From assembly GCA_003024785.1 (NCBI GenBank), contig PUQB01000388.1, forward strand, positions 1-64,000: DNA of 64,000 nt, read 5' to 3'. This document shows positions 1 through 10,899 of the stretch, piece by piece (positions within the stretch are counted from its first letter, which is position 1; the number at the start of each line of letters is the position of its first letter). The DNA is from Selaginella tamariscina (taxonomy: Eukaryota; Streptophyta; Lycopodiopsida; Selaginellales; Selaginellaceae). The notes below the pieces were generated by a model that saw only the letters and a program-made list of their open reading frames with translations, had not been told where the DNA came from and did not search any database. The position numbers and the translations under genes are program-made.

Positions 1-689
1 AGGCTTGCTTTTCTTTCTTCTTCTTGTCTTTTTTGTTTTTTTTTTTTAAATAAAAACTTAACAGGTAATGAAAAATTTAGTATATGATATATTAAAAATG
101 ATATAGGGAGGGGGGTTTACCTTATGAGGTAAATATGTACCTTATAGTTATACACTTCTGCAATGTACTTAGTCTGATTTGGCCTTATAACATATTAAAA
201 GCTTGTGTAAATATTTATATATTTTATACTAAAAGACAATAATTATTTTTTACACAATACTAAAATGATTTTACCTTTCAAGAAAAATAATTTAAAAAAT
301 CTAAATTTTGGTACAGTATATAGAGATAAATGTATATTAATATATGTATATAATTATTAAACACATTGGTACGCATATGTATTAGTTATACACAAAAGCA
401 CATATATCTACGTGTAATCGCAATATAAATATCCATACACACACCCACGCACCAGAAGCATGGTGCTTGCAAATAAATAAATAAATAATAAATTTCAACA
501 GTGATCTATAATGCACCATGTAACCCGACTGAAATGTCAGCACATCAATTCATGAATTAAAATGACACACAACACCACACACACACACACACACATATAT
601 ATATTAAAATTTTAAATATGGATGACTAGTTTTATAAATAAACCTGCAAAATAGTATTACAAACAATGTGTATTTTAAATGTACATGAG

Positions 690-900
690 TTTATGAAAGT
701 GATATACATTTGAACACGTGTGTCCATGTGTATGAATACTACGCCAACGTTGCTATTCAGGGTGTAGGCAGGTGTGTGTGTGTGTGTGTGTGTGTTAAAG
801 TGTGAATTTAACATGCACGTTCTTTTTATTAGAAGGATACACATGAAAATCAAAAGCTTTTCTGTGACTAGGAGCACATTTGGAATCTTATCTATATTTA
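690..900 (+). repeat. Dispersed exon-like module, copy 1
   Basis: Holds two linked motifs: one with GCCAACGTTGCTA and GGTGTAGGCA, and one with TCAAAAGCTTTTCTG followed by a GACTA-type stretch. The first recurs near 9290-9360 and 25610-25700; the second near 2165, 5745, 9478, 11350 and 23545. The pieces lie next to (GT)n or (CT)n(CA)n tracts, the same setting as the introns of intact genes in this window, which suggests decayed exons. The parent gene is not recognised. Confidence 0.5.
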
Positions 901-1542
901 TGGTAAATATCTTACACCAATTAAAACTTAGTTTAACGACCCGATTGTCAAATGTTATTTTGTATATTTTTTAACTATGATTAGTTGTGATTCTTTATTT
1001 TCAAAATATAAAACAAAGTAAAGTAAAGACTTCTGAATAAGCGTTGCACGTCAGCAGGTTACAATTCAAAAATGCTGAATAGGAACTATGTAAGTGCATT
1101 GTTATAGTATTTGTATAATGTAATATAAACTGTAATATTCTATACTCCTATAATCTATATTAATATGGATTCTATTTAATACACTATTCATATGAATCAT
1201 TCCATACACACAAAGACACGTACACCCATGCCACACACAATATCACAAACAACGAATTCATAATTTAATTATTATTTAAAATTACTTTTATATAATTATA
1301 ACATTATTATAAGAAGTGAAAACCACACAACTGAAAAACATGTGACATTATGTTATATGATATTTGAAAACATATGACATTATGTCATATGATATTTAGT
1401 CACATGTACTCTTTAAATTACCACAAACTAAACCACAGTGCTGGATGGACAAATGCATAGTTAAATACAGTTTACATAGCTTTTAATTTTGAATATTAAG
1501 AAACTGTATAAAAATGCACTTGCATTTAACACTTATATATAT

Positions 1543-1558
<16 letters not shown>

Positions 1559-1597
<39 letters not shown>
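1559..1597. repeat. (GA)n microsatellite
   Basis: A pure GA tract directly after a (TA)n run. Confidence 0.95.
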
Positions 1598-1601
<4 letters not shown>

Positions 1602-2074
1602 TTAAGGGGTTTAATGTATAAGCATGCTTACGAATGATAAATTTACATAATAGTAATTTGTAACGATAAAATATGTCGCTTTTTTAAGATACATCACATA
1701 TAATAAAACTTCATATTCAATAATTTTTAACTTGGAAAACTCGCTTAGTGTTGAACCAGCGGAGTTTCAAAATGAAAAATGATAAACAAAATTATATATT
1801 ATTAAATATGGATAACGAGTGTTATAATTTTTGAAAAAGAAATATACAAAATAATATTACAGGACAATATGTGAATTTTAAATGTTTCCATCTCACATAT
1901 ATAGCGAGTGTTAAGTAGCAAATAATATGTATAACATTTTGTATATCTTTATTAGTTTAATGTGAAAATTTTATAACAAATTTACCTCGGGAATATATTC
2001 ATATGATATTTATACACTAAACCCAGGAATATTCTTTTATCAGAGGAAAATTATATGCTCTCTACCATTCTCTC

Positions 2075-2215
2075 TCACTCACTCACGCGCGCGCGCGCGC
2101 GCGCGCGCACACACACACACAGACAAATATGGAAGGATATACACTTTGAAAGGTGGTGTATATGAAAATCAAAAAGCTTTCTGACTACAAGGCCATTTCA
2201 TAGAGATCTTCATCA
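2075..2215 (+). repeat. Exon-like module, copy 2, with (CG)n(CA)n tract
   Basis: A (CG)n(CA)n tract is followed by the CAAAAAGCTTTCTGACTA motif and GGCCATTTCATAGAGATC. It matches 5650-5790 and 9420-9520, where a CT/CA tract also precedes the motif. No open frame of note. Confidence 0.55.
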
Positions 2216-2384
2216 CCTCGTGTGTATATATGCATATATATACATATACGTACGTAAACTATAACACTAACTTTCAACGATGGATGTAATTTCACACACA
2301 CACACTCCCACGCACACGCACACACACGATTATACATATCACTTTATGATACTAAGTTATGAGAAGTCACTATACGTTGTATGT

Positions 2385-2498
2385 AGCTCTCAGGATGCCG
2401 TTGAGATTCTTAGAAAGGGGGGATTCGATGCAAAAAGATGTTACTGGAGTCTTGACTCTTGGTCCGACTCAAAAATTTCCTTCATATTAATAAGTTAA
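2385..2498 (+). pseudogene. Exon-like relic, probable C-terminal exon of an unknown gene
   Basis: Reads about 35 residues containing AVEILRKGGFDAKRCYW and SLDSWSDS, then a stop. The same stretch recurs in decayed form at 7345-7400 and 24475-24560, as part of the larger repeat unit. It is less AT-rich than its surroundings and keeps coding-like composition. I do not recognise the family. Confidence 0.4.
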
Positions 2499-2632
2499 AT
2501 CTGTTTTATGTATATTTAACAATGAACTTGCGTGCATCTACGTGTGCATGTGTGTCTGTTTCCGTTATTTTAATTTGCTAAAAAAATTTAAGTTTTATAA
2601 TTTATGTAAAAATGTCTTTTATTCAAGAAAGG

Positions 2633-2685
2633 GAGAGTTTCAAACTGAAGATCTGAATGTAAATTGTTGGATTCACACTATTCAA
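2633..2685 (+). pseudogene. Fossil tRNA-Phe(GAA), plus strand
   Basis: Follows the tRNA-Phe template from the end of the D-arm (GGGAGAG) through the anticodon region (ACTGAAGATCT) to a degenerate T-arm (TTGGATTCAC). Stems no longer pair well. Homologous fossils occur at 7488 and 24668. Confidence 0.55.
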
Positions 2686-2754
2686 AACTTTTAAAAACAA
2701 AATTGACATGGTTTAAATTGTATAATAATTATCATATACACATACATAAATTAA

Positions 2755-2880
2755 CAAGTTTTTATGTAAGTGTTAAGTGGGTGTAACCAACACATTCGTG
2801 ACTAACACTGTGATGGATATGTACACCAAATACAGTAGCGTGGGAGTAAAGAAAATTGAACAAGTGCCTAAAATTTTTGT
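2755..2880 (+). pseudogene. PPR exon relic
   Basis: Matches the start of the second exon of the PPR gene at 34521. It keeps sequence for GVTNTFVTNTVMDMYTKYSS followed by a decayed remainder. Too short and broken to be functional. Confidence 0.65.
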
Positions 2881-3768
2881 ACTAGATTTAAATAATATAA
2901 ATAAATTTATAATCTGTAATGTTGACTCTTATGAATATTATAAATGAATAATGGGTTTACATATACTAGATAAAAATAATGTACACATCATAACATTACA
3001 TACATATATACGTTATATAGTTCCTCTTCAGCATGGCCATGCGGCACCAGCGATACACAAACTTATGTAACTTATATATAAATAGTATAAAAAAGTGATA
3101 AGTTGTAACATATAAAAACTTTAATTTAGCACAGTCAAATATCATTTTCATTTTATATGAAGCTTTAATAAAGTTGAATACTTATATTACGGGAGAAGTG
3201 TGATTGAGATTCTTTTTTGTCTTGTATAAAGCATATATTTTATTTTGTATTAATTAGATTGATATAAACTTAACACATGATATATGTCATAAAAAAGAAT
3301 ACATCGCTACCTATGTGTGTGTGTTTTAGATTATGATTATGTATTTAAATACGTAACAACGTTTACAATTTTGACATCTACTTATCTATACATATTGTGT
3401 TAATTAATTAATAACCATATTATATGAAATTAAAAGAGAATGATTAAATAATTGAATAAACAATAATTGTATGTTACATATGAAATGTATGATAATTTTA
3501 TCAGTAATATTTATTATCGTTCTAGCTATCAATCTCAATGTTGAAGTATTGTGCATTTACAACATACTGCTGTATTGTGTGTGTGTGTGAGAGAGATTAG
3601 TTTTAGATGAGAACCTACGATTACAATTATATCATAATTTTTATGAGTTCCGGAGTTTCTTAAAGGTTTTACTGTGCAAGCAGAAATAAAAAATTACTTT
3701 ACAAATAAATAATAAATAATCAATAATCAATATAATATGGAATAGTGGTTGTAATGGTATAAAAATTT

Positions 3769-3790
3769 TGGTGAGCGTGGATGGAACACT
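3769..3790 (-). pseudogene. tRNA-Phe 3' fragment
   Basis: GGTGAGCGTGGATGGAACAC matches the reverse complement of the T-arm and acceptor 3' strand of tRNA-Phe. The rest of the tRNA is missing. Confidence 0.45.
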
Positions 3791-4016
3791 AAACCAATGT
3801 TAAATACGTAAATTGTGGTGAGCATTACATCTATTATTGAAGACATTCAGATATTATGATAAAGCATCCATATTTTGAAAGTAATGATACAATGCTGTCG
3901 TTAAATTAAACTTAAACTTGTTTCGGTTTAACTATATATGTATCAATTAACTTATGCACTACACGCACATCCAGAACTTTGTTAAGTCACTCAAGAATTT
4001 CAAGTTTAAGCAAATC

Positions 4017-4072
<56 letters not shown>

Positions 4073-4420
4073 TTGAGATTGAGATTCGCTTGCATTCACG
4101 AATTAATTTCTAACAGCTTATATGTAATACACTTCCATTATATTAATCATTTTTAGTTAATTTTTATAACATGTAAATGTTTAATTATCGATTATATTAT
4201 ATTTATTACATGGAAATTATAAAGTCAAATTGTATTTTAAAGTCATATTTTATTGTATCGTATGGGCCATTCAACAATATCGTTATTTTATTTTTTTTTA
4301 ACATAAAAGTTAATAATTCCTTACTTTTATTTTATATTAAATTGAATTTAATTTCGATAATAATAAATTAAATTACAACAATTATGTATTAATCAGCTAC
4401 TTTAAATTAACAAATTAAAT

Positions 4421-4465
4421 GCGAATCGAGCACGCGCCCTTTAGATCTTCTAGCTGTTCTCATGC
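4421..4465 (-). pseudogene. Fossil tRNA-Phe(GAA)
   Basis: The reverse complement keeps the anticodon arm (GAAGATCTAAAGG) and most of the T-arm (GCGTGCTCGATTCGC). The acceptor and D-arm are lost. It sits about 60-100 bp before a PPR relic, the same layout as at 10054, 29489 and 34111. Confidence 0.65.
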
Positions 4466-4519
4466 CACCATTCTACAAATAGTTGCAGCAGGGATTAAAC
4501 ACAATTATGTGCATAATAT

Positions 4520-4780
4520 GTATGCATACAGGTAGGAAAATCCACGTTGAAGTGGGTGTAACCAACATAACACTGTGCTGGATATGGATAACAAATACAA
4601 TATCATGGAACACATGAACTTTCTGCTTATGCATGCATGTGATATAAGGATATGTTTATACACTGTGGTTATGTGTGCTTGTGTATAACTACTATATATC
4701 TAATACATGTATACACATTTGCTGTTAACCGAGGTTCTGAAGAACAATGGCAAAAGATTGAACCAAGTATGACCACCATG
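4520..4780 (+). pseudogene. PPR relic next to fossil tRNA-Phe
   Basis: Begins at a former 3' splice site (ATACAG|GTAGG) and follows the second PPR exon (aligning with GRRIHAQVGIPNIFVANTVL). After a gap it follows the exon's end (SEEQWQKIE against SEEQWHDIE), then a GT tract where the intact intron starts. The middle of the exon is missing. Confidence 0.65.
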
Positions 4781-4936
4781 TGTGTGTGTGATTATTGTGT
4801 CTGTATATGCGTGTTGTATACATATTTGAATGAGTGTAATTCTTATGTAAAAACCGATTAGCCTTGAGTGAAAAGAAATTTGACGCTCACAACAAAAAAG
4901 AGATTATACTGAGCTCTTAATTTTCAAGTATACTAA

Positions 4937-4938
<2 letters not shown>

Positions 4939-4997
<59 letters not shown>

Positions 4998-4998
4998 T
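4939..4998. repeat. (CT)n(TA)n microsatellite
   Basis: An uninterrupted CT tract of over 40 bases, then TA repeats. Confidence 0.95.
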
Positions 4999-5649
4999 TA
5001 TGACTTTTTACTAGTAAAATCAAAAATCTTACTCCTATAGCAAAACTATATTAATGAAATCAACATATATACTAGAAGTTATCGAAGAAATAAAATTACT
5101 ACTAGATAAGTTTATAAGCTTAAAATTTAAATTACTTTATCTTTCAAGAAAAATAACCTGTGAGTTAAATAAGCACTAAAACACATTGTTACGCATGTGT
5201 AAACATGTATTACGCATGTGTGAACATGTATTAGATATATAGTAGTTAATACACAAGCACACGTATCTGCGCGTAACCACAGATGTATGTGTATATCCAT
5301 ACATCACATGCATGCATAAGCAGGAGTTTGCAAATAAATAATAAACTTAGATAATAGGAAACAGTGATTTGTATATCTCACAGACCTTTCACGAGTCATC
5401 GCATAAAACTTCACATTTAATAATATATAATATAATTTTCAAATCGACAGCTGATTCGCGAGTTTCAACATAAAAATTAATGAATTACCATGAATACATG
5501 ATATTTAAGAATACATATTATTTTAAATATGGATGACGAGTTTTATATATTTCAGAGAATAGAAATCTGAATAATATGTGTAACAATTAATTATCCAAAA
5601 CTATCCCATTTTTCCCTAACCACTTAGTAGCAGAATGTTGATCAAGCTT

Positions 5650-5860
5650 CGAAAACGTGAGTCCTCTCTCTCTCACACACACACGCACACGCACGCACAC
5701 AATTATTGGAAGGATATACACAGAAACGTGTTGTATATGAAATTCAAAAGCTTTTCTGACTACGAGGCCTTTGGATTCTTCATCGTACATATAAAGATAA
5801 CGATGACAGTGTTGCATCCCCTTCAGTATGGCCATGCTGAAAATGCTATTCCCTATTGTT
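5650..5860 (+). repeat. Exon-like module, copy 3
   Basis: A CT/CA tract is followed by TTCTGACTACGAGGCC and, 60 bp on, CTTCAGTATGGCCATGCTG. Order and spacing resemble the last exon of the CHX gene (TTCTGACTCGGG at about 40577 and CTACAGCAAGGCCATG at about 40630). It may be a CHX-derived relic, but identity is low. Confidence 0.4.
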
Positions 5861-6259
5861 GATTAATGAAAGTTTTATTTTATATTTATATTTATATTAA
5901 TTGTGAGTATCATAATAATAAATATACCTTAAAAAAAACTGTTACATTCAAATGTGACTTGGAATGTACACGTAAGATATAATTTAAATATTCCGTAAAT
6001 TAATTGTAAGATTTTACACATCAGATTTAATTTGGAATATGAGCTGGAATAGTTTCATATATGTGGTGAAAGCTAACTCGTAGTATATTAATAGGAACAT
6101 GAATAGTGTTAGATATGTTATGTTAAAACTTTTAGTCACATAACTTTGCATTTTGTTATACTTTATATGTTACATTTTTGTTAAAGTAACGCTGCTGCAT
6201 GCAAGTGGGTCTGCGTATTGCCCATGAAAGTATTACAGTGCAACTTGAGCAGTATATGA

Positions 6260-6720
6260 ATTTATCTACTTAAACCACTTGACCTGGCAATGTTAATTAA
6301 TTATCATTTTCAAATATTTTATTGTTTACAATTACAATATATTGCACATTATATTCTTCGTAATAAATTAGGAGCTTTTTAATTTTATTTTATTTTTATT
6401 TTTAAAATAAACAAGGAATAGCTAATAATCATTACTGGCTCCCCTTAATCACAATAGATTAAGTTAGTTATTATAACGATTTTACATGCATTTAGATGAT
6501 ATAAATTAATAAGAGCTTCAGGATTAATATATTTCATCTATATACATCATTTGATATATATAAGTTTTCTTTAAACACATGTTTTTCCCTGATTTTTAAT
6601 ATTGACCAGTTGATCAAATTTTAATTACATACTACTAATACAAAGTTTCAAAGTATTATTATATGTAATGTTTGGGATTGCAGACAATCGATATTATGTA
6701 TAATATTTTATACTCCTATA
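6260..6720. repeat. Dispersed AT-rich repeat, copy 1
   Basis: Contains CTTGACCTGGCAATGTTAAT, ATAAATTAGGAGCTTTTTAA and GTTTTTCCCTGATTTTTAAT. Near-identical blocks lie at 16090-16560 and, in part, 23670-24160; a weaker one lies at 16680-16860. No coding potential seen, no clear terminal repeats. Confidence 0.7.
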
Positions 6721-6935
6721 ATCTATATTAATATATATTTCTATTTAATATACTATTCTACCACCCACGCAAAGAATTCATAATTTAATTATTATTCAAT
6801 ATTTTTTTTGTATAGTTCTAACATTATTGTAAGGGAGTCTTTCACAAAAAAGCCACACCACAGAAACATGTGACATTATGTACCAGGAATTTATGTATGT
6901 ATATCTACTATATAATTAAATTTAACATAATCCAT

Positions 6936-7000
6936 CCGCTGAGCGTGGATCAAACACATGTATAACCTTCAGATCTTCAATCTCAAGCTTATATTATTAA
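6936..7000 (-). pseudogene. Fossil tRNA-Phe(GAA)
   Basis: The reverse complement keeps the anticodon region and the T-arm (TTTGATCCACGCTCA) with degenerate acceptor and D-arm. A sister fossil lies at 24338 in the same sequence context (a block with ACATGTGACATTATG about 70 bp upstream). Confidence 0.6.
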
Positions 7001-7344
7001 GACACATACTATATACTAAATATATAAACTTATGTAGTTATTTCATACATATAAATATAGATGGACATACACATACGTATTATATGTAACTAACACACGC
7101 AGCACACACAGATACACAGAGACACGGCAAGCAATATAGAACTTTAGCTAGAGTACACTGTTAAGCATTTTTATATAATTTATTTATTTTTCTAAGTTCA
7201 TTATCAACTATATTATATAGTCAAATTGATCTTCATCACCTAGGTGTGTATACATATACATGTAAACTATAACACTCACGTTCAACATGACTTAGTATTG
7301 TAAAGTATATGTATCATCGGGTGTGTGTTATCATATAAAAAATA

Positions 7345-7400
7345 CACCAAGATGTTACTGGAGTCTTGACACTTGGTCGACCCAAAATTTCCTTCATGTT
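7345..7400 (+). pseudogene. Second copy of the unknown exon relic
   Basis: Shares AGATGTTACTGGAGTCTTGA and the following 30 bases with 2440-2490. Its 5' part is lost. Confidence 0.45.
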
Positions 7401-7487
7401 ATATGAGTGCATTTACATGTCTGTCTCTTTCTGTTGTTTTTTTTTTTTTTTAAATTTACTCAAGATTCTGAAGTTTTCTTTTATTGG

Positions 7488-7545
7488 AGTGAGAGAATCT
7501 TACACGAAGATCTGAATCGAACAAGTTAAATTCACACTATTAAAA
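7488..7545 (+). pseudogene. Fossil tRNA-Phe, plus strand
   Basis: A degenerate match to the anticodon and T-arms (GAAGATCTGAATCGAAC, then AATTCACACTA), in the same relative place in unit B as 2633 in unit A. Confidence 0.45.
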
Positions 7546-8158
7546 AACTTCTAAAACAAAATTGGCATGTCTTAAATTGTAATTAATTTAAAGAGTATAT
7601 GCAGTTAATAATCATATACACATACATAAAATAACATGTTTTTATATAAATGTTGTATATATACAAAATAATGTTGGTAATATTTAAAGACTTATCCTAA
7701 TGTTTGAATTTATATTTGTATATGCTAAATGTCAAAACCGGTTTAGGGTTTAAGGCGCAATTAAGTTTTGAATTTTAAACTTCACTTTTGCGAAAAATGG
7801 GTTGATAAACAGGTGGAAGGCATTTTTTTGTTTAATGTGTTTATAACGTTTGAACAAGTTTCACCACAAAATATGTGTGTATGAGAGAGAGAATATATGT
7901 TTTTACCTTGAAACTTAATGAATTAATTAAGTTAAATAAATTACTTTACTAATTTAGAACTATGTGTTTTCATGTGTTAAACTAGAAATTTTCTTACTAA
8001 GTTTAAATAATATAAATAAATATAATCTGTAATTTTGACTCTTGAAATAATGGGGTCTAGGTATACTGGATAAACAATATACGGGTGAAGTGTAGAACAA
8101 GACATGAGTATTATACACATCATAACATTACATACATATATACGTTATATATAGTTCG

Positions 8159-8212
8159 TCTTCAGCATGGCCATGCGGCTTTGAGGAGACCCGCACCAGC
8201 GATGCTGCATGT
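8159..8212 (+). pseudogene. Possible CHX C-terminal relic
   Basis: CTTCAGCATGGCCATGCGGC and the following 30 bases align with the last codons of the CHX gene (CTACAGCAAGGCCATGTTGC at about 40629), reading LQHGHAALRRPAPAM against [18 protein letters not shown]-rich stretch follows in both. A shorter version is at 3029-3055. The match is short, so confidence is limited. Confidence 0.35.
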
Positions 8213-9222
8213 CTGTGTGTGATAAACTTATGTAACTTACATATAAAATAATACAAAGAAGTGTATAAAAAAAACTTAAAAATTTAAAACATTTACACTT
8301 TTGAATATCCTTTTCATTTTATATGAAGTTTTTAATAATTAAAAATTACATACTTGTATTAGAAAGGAAGTGTGAGATTCACTTCTTGATTTTATCTTGT
8401 ATAAGGTATATATTATATTTTGTATTAGTTAGATTGATAAGAAATTAACACATGATACATGTCATAAAAAGGAATACAGAACTATTTGTGTTGTGTGTGA
8501 GAGAAAATATTATGTGTTTAAATAACCATATTTATACTTAAACATTATGATAAGTCTCGAAATATCAGAAATTAAAATACAATGATTAAATAATCAAATA
8601 AACAATAATTCTACGTTTCATATGAAATGTATGCTAATTTTATTTTAGTAAATATTTATACTTATCAATCTTGAATTATCCTCGATTCAAAATATTATGA
8701 AAACATACGTCGAAGTAAATAATATACACATGATTTATTGAACTATTGTGCATATGTATGTGTAAAAGAGAGAATAGTTTTACCGTAGAACCTTTAATTA
8801 CAATAATCTTTAAAGGTTTTACTTATGTAATCAGTATGCATTAATAATAATTAATTATTTATATAATATGGAACAGTGATTTGTAACGTTTCTTTTATGT
8901 AAAATGAAAACTTCATAGGCTATTCAATAATTTATAACTTGAAAACTCAGCGGTGTTAAACAATTACTCATATCTATTCATAAAATACCATAAAAAAATG
9001 GTAGTAAATACATATTATTTTACTAGTTTTAGAAATTTCAGAAAAAAATTAAAAAAATCGGACAGAACAATAATATTATGTGTTACATTTTAAATGTCTG
9101 AATCTCACAAGGAGGGTGACTAAAAACTGTCATATTTTTGAAAGTTATTCTTTTGCCTCGGCAGTGTGTCAATATATAGACACACACACATACACTTTTG
9201 TGGGTTACATCCGTTTGAGCAT

Positions 9223-9228
<6 letters not shown>

Positions 9229-9259
<31 letters not shown>
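9229..9259. repeat. (CA)n microsatellite
   Basis: A pure CA tract inside the module at 9216-9440, which resembles 690-830 and 25585-25770. Confidence 0.95.
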
Positions 9260-9262
<3 letters not shown>

Positions 9263-9866
9263 TTTATCAAAAATGGTATACATTTCAACATGCGTGTGTC
9301 CGTGTGTATGAATACCACGCCAACGTTGCTACGATGCTGGTATTCTGGGTGTAGGCAAGTGTGTGTGTGTGTTAAATTCGAGTTCTTATTTAATGTTTTT
9401 AATTTGGGAATTATCTGCTAGCGTCTCTCTCTCTCACTCACACACACGCACACACACAACGCCAATTATTAGAAGGTCAAAGCTTTTCTGACTATGAGGC
9501 CATCTTATCACCTTTGAAATCATCATCTGTACACATGCACTTTATATAGTTCAAGTGTTACAGTACAACTTAAAGGCGTTAAAAGATTAAGCATTTATTA
9601 TATAATTAAGTATAAAACAAAACTCCTTGTTAATAAAGTAAAATAGTATAAACAAATTTATAATCTGATAGTTTGATTCTTTGTGAAATTGATTTAAACT
9701 TCTAAATAAATAAATAAATATGTCATATCCTTTGCATAGGGTAGAACCTTACAGTGATTTTCAGTTGGTTTTTATTCTTTATTTTTTATTAATTTGTGTG
9801 TTAAAGTATATAAATTTTAACTTTTCAAGATTATACTGTTAATAATTTTTAGATAATTCATTTATT

Positions 9867-10080
9867 TTTTCTAACTTATTTGACCTGTAAATGTTAATTA
9901 ATTGTTGATAGTTTTTATTTTGAAAAGAATGATAGCACAAACTAGAATAATGCGGTGAGCGTGGATCGAACACGCCTTTTCTAACTTATTTGACCTGTAA
10001 ATGTCTTGATAGTTTTTTTATTTTGAAAAGAATGATAGCACAATCTATAATAATGCGGTGAGCGTGGATTGAACACGCGA
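9867..10080. repeat. Local tandem duplication of a tRNA-Phe 3' end and its flank
   Basis: Two copies of about 100-110 bp, at 9867-9976 and 9977-10080. Both hold CTAACTTATTTGACCTGTAA, GAAAAGAATGATAGCACAA and the tRNA-Phe 3' portion (GCGGTGAGCGTGGAT). The first stops at position 9975 of the tRNA; the second continues into the full gene. Confidence 0.85.
9951..9975 (-). pseudogene. tRNA-Phe 3' fragment
   Basis: Only the T-arm and the acceptor 3' strand are present, created by the local tandem duplication with the gene at 10054. Confidence 0.85.
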
Positions 10081-10126
10081 CCTTTAGATCTTCAGTCTAA
10101 CGCTCTCCCAACTGAGCTATCCCCGC
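10054..10126 (-). tRNA. tRNA-Phe (GAA)
   Basis: 73 nt including discriminator A, with plant cytosolic tRNA-Phe sequence: acceptor GCGGGGA, D-arm GCTCAGTTGGGAGAGC, anticodon loop CTGAAGA, T-arm GCGTGTTCAATCCACGC. Internal A box (TAGCTCAGTTGG) and B box (GTTCAATCC) are kept. It decodes UUC/UUU. It differs from the copy at 34111 by one base, in the T-loop. A PPR relic starts about 60 bp away on the other strand. Confidence 0.9.
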
Positions 10127-10179
10127 TTCACATCCATAACATAATAGTTGGAGGATTAAACACTGTGTACATATGTATG

Positions 10180-10395
10180 CATACAGGTAGGAAAATCCAT
10201 GTTGAAGTGGGTGTAACCTTTGCTGGATATGTATAGCAAAGAAACTATGCTCAACTGGACACTCTATGATCACAAGATATGCATAGAATGGGTTAGTAGA
10301 TTGATTCTTACTCAAAATGTTTGATGAAATGCAAGAGCAAGGCTTTGTTAATAATCCACGTTCATTTGTTGTTAACCGAGGTTCTGAAGAACAGG
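10180..10395 (+). pseudogene. PPR relic next to tRNA-Phe
   Basis: Starts at a former splice acceptor (ATACAG|GTAGG) and follows the second PPR exon in broken frames: the start (IHVEVGV), KMFDEMQEQGFVNNPRSFV and SEEQ, then a GT tract. Internal parts are missing. Confidence 0.7.
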
Positions 10396-10570
10396 TGTGT
10401 GTATGTGTGTGCGTGTGTGCTATGCGTGTATGGGTGTTTTATACATATTTGAATGAGTGTAATTCTTATGTATAAACTTATCAGCCTTGACTGAAAAGAT
10501 ATTTGAGGATCTCGCAACAAAAAAATTATATTGAGTGTGTAAAGTGGACTTGCTTTGAACACTTCTACGC

Positions 10571-10572
10571 AT

Positions 10573-10605
<33 letters not shown>

Positions 10606-10621
10606 ACACACACCACACACA
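10571..10621. repeat. (CA)n microsatellite
   Basis: A CA tract of about 30 bases with imperfect CACACAC extensions. Confidence 0.95.
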
Positions 10622-10899
10622 ATATTGAATTTCATACATAAAGCAATGTGACACAAGAACTTAAAGCAGACACACACACACAGACTTACGCGCTATATAT
10701 TTTACCAGGACGGAGTATGGGTAGGATCCTCCAGAGTTTGGAAAGTGACTTACAGAGCAACTTAAAGACTACTTGGGTAGCACAGACCATTTATTTGTAA
10801 AATAAAAATCTCACTCTTGTTTTTGCATGAGTAAGCAAAACTATTTATTAATGAAAAGCAAGATTTAAAGACTTAATAGTTCCTACAAGTTATCCAAAG

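Larger units (their letters stand above)
270..4920. repeat. Decayed tandem duplication unit A (about 4.6 kb)
   Basis: AT-rich, no intact gene. Its landmarks recur in the same order in the next unit about 5 kb downstream: a start with CTTTCAAGAAAAATAA, a stretch ending in GCAAATAAATAA, a block with ACATGTGACATTATG, a coding-like piece with GTTACTGGAGTCTTGAC, a block with CATAACATTACATAC, a fossil tRNA-Phe, a PPR exon relic, and a closing block with AGCCTTGA(C/G)TGAAAAGA. Divergence is high with many indels, so the duplication looks old. Dinucleotide tracts are scattered throughout. The first 270 bases show only AT-rich sequence. Confidence 0.75.
5120..10560. repeat. Decayed tandem duplication unit B (about 5.4 kb)
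   Basis: The second copy of unit A. It is longer through insertions, including the 6260-6720 block that recurs at 16090-16560. It ends with a tRNA-Phe that still looks whole (10054-10126), a PPR relic, and the AGCCTTGACTGAAAAGA closing block. No intact protein gene. Confidence 0.75.

Noticed and set aside
9080-9421. 113-codon open frame
   Set aside because: The frame runs through (CA)n and (GT)n tracts and does not persist in the two paralogous modules.
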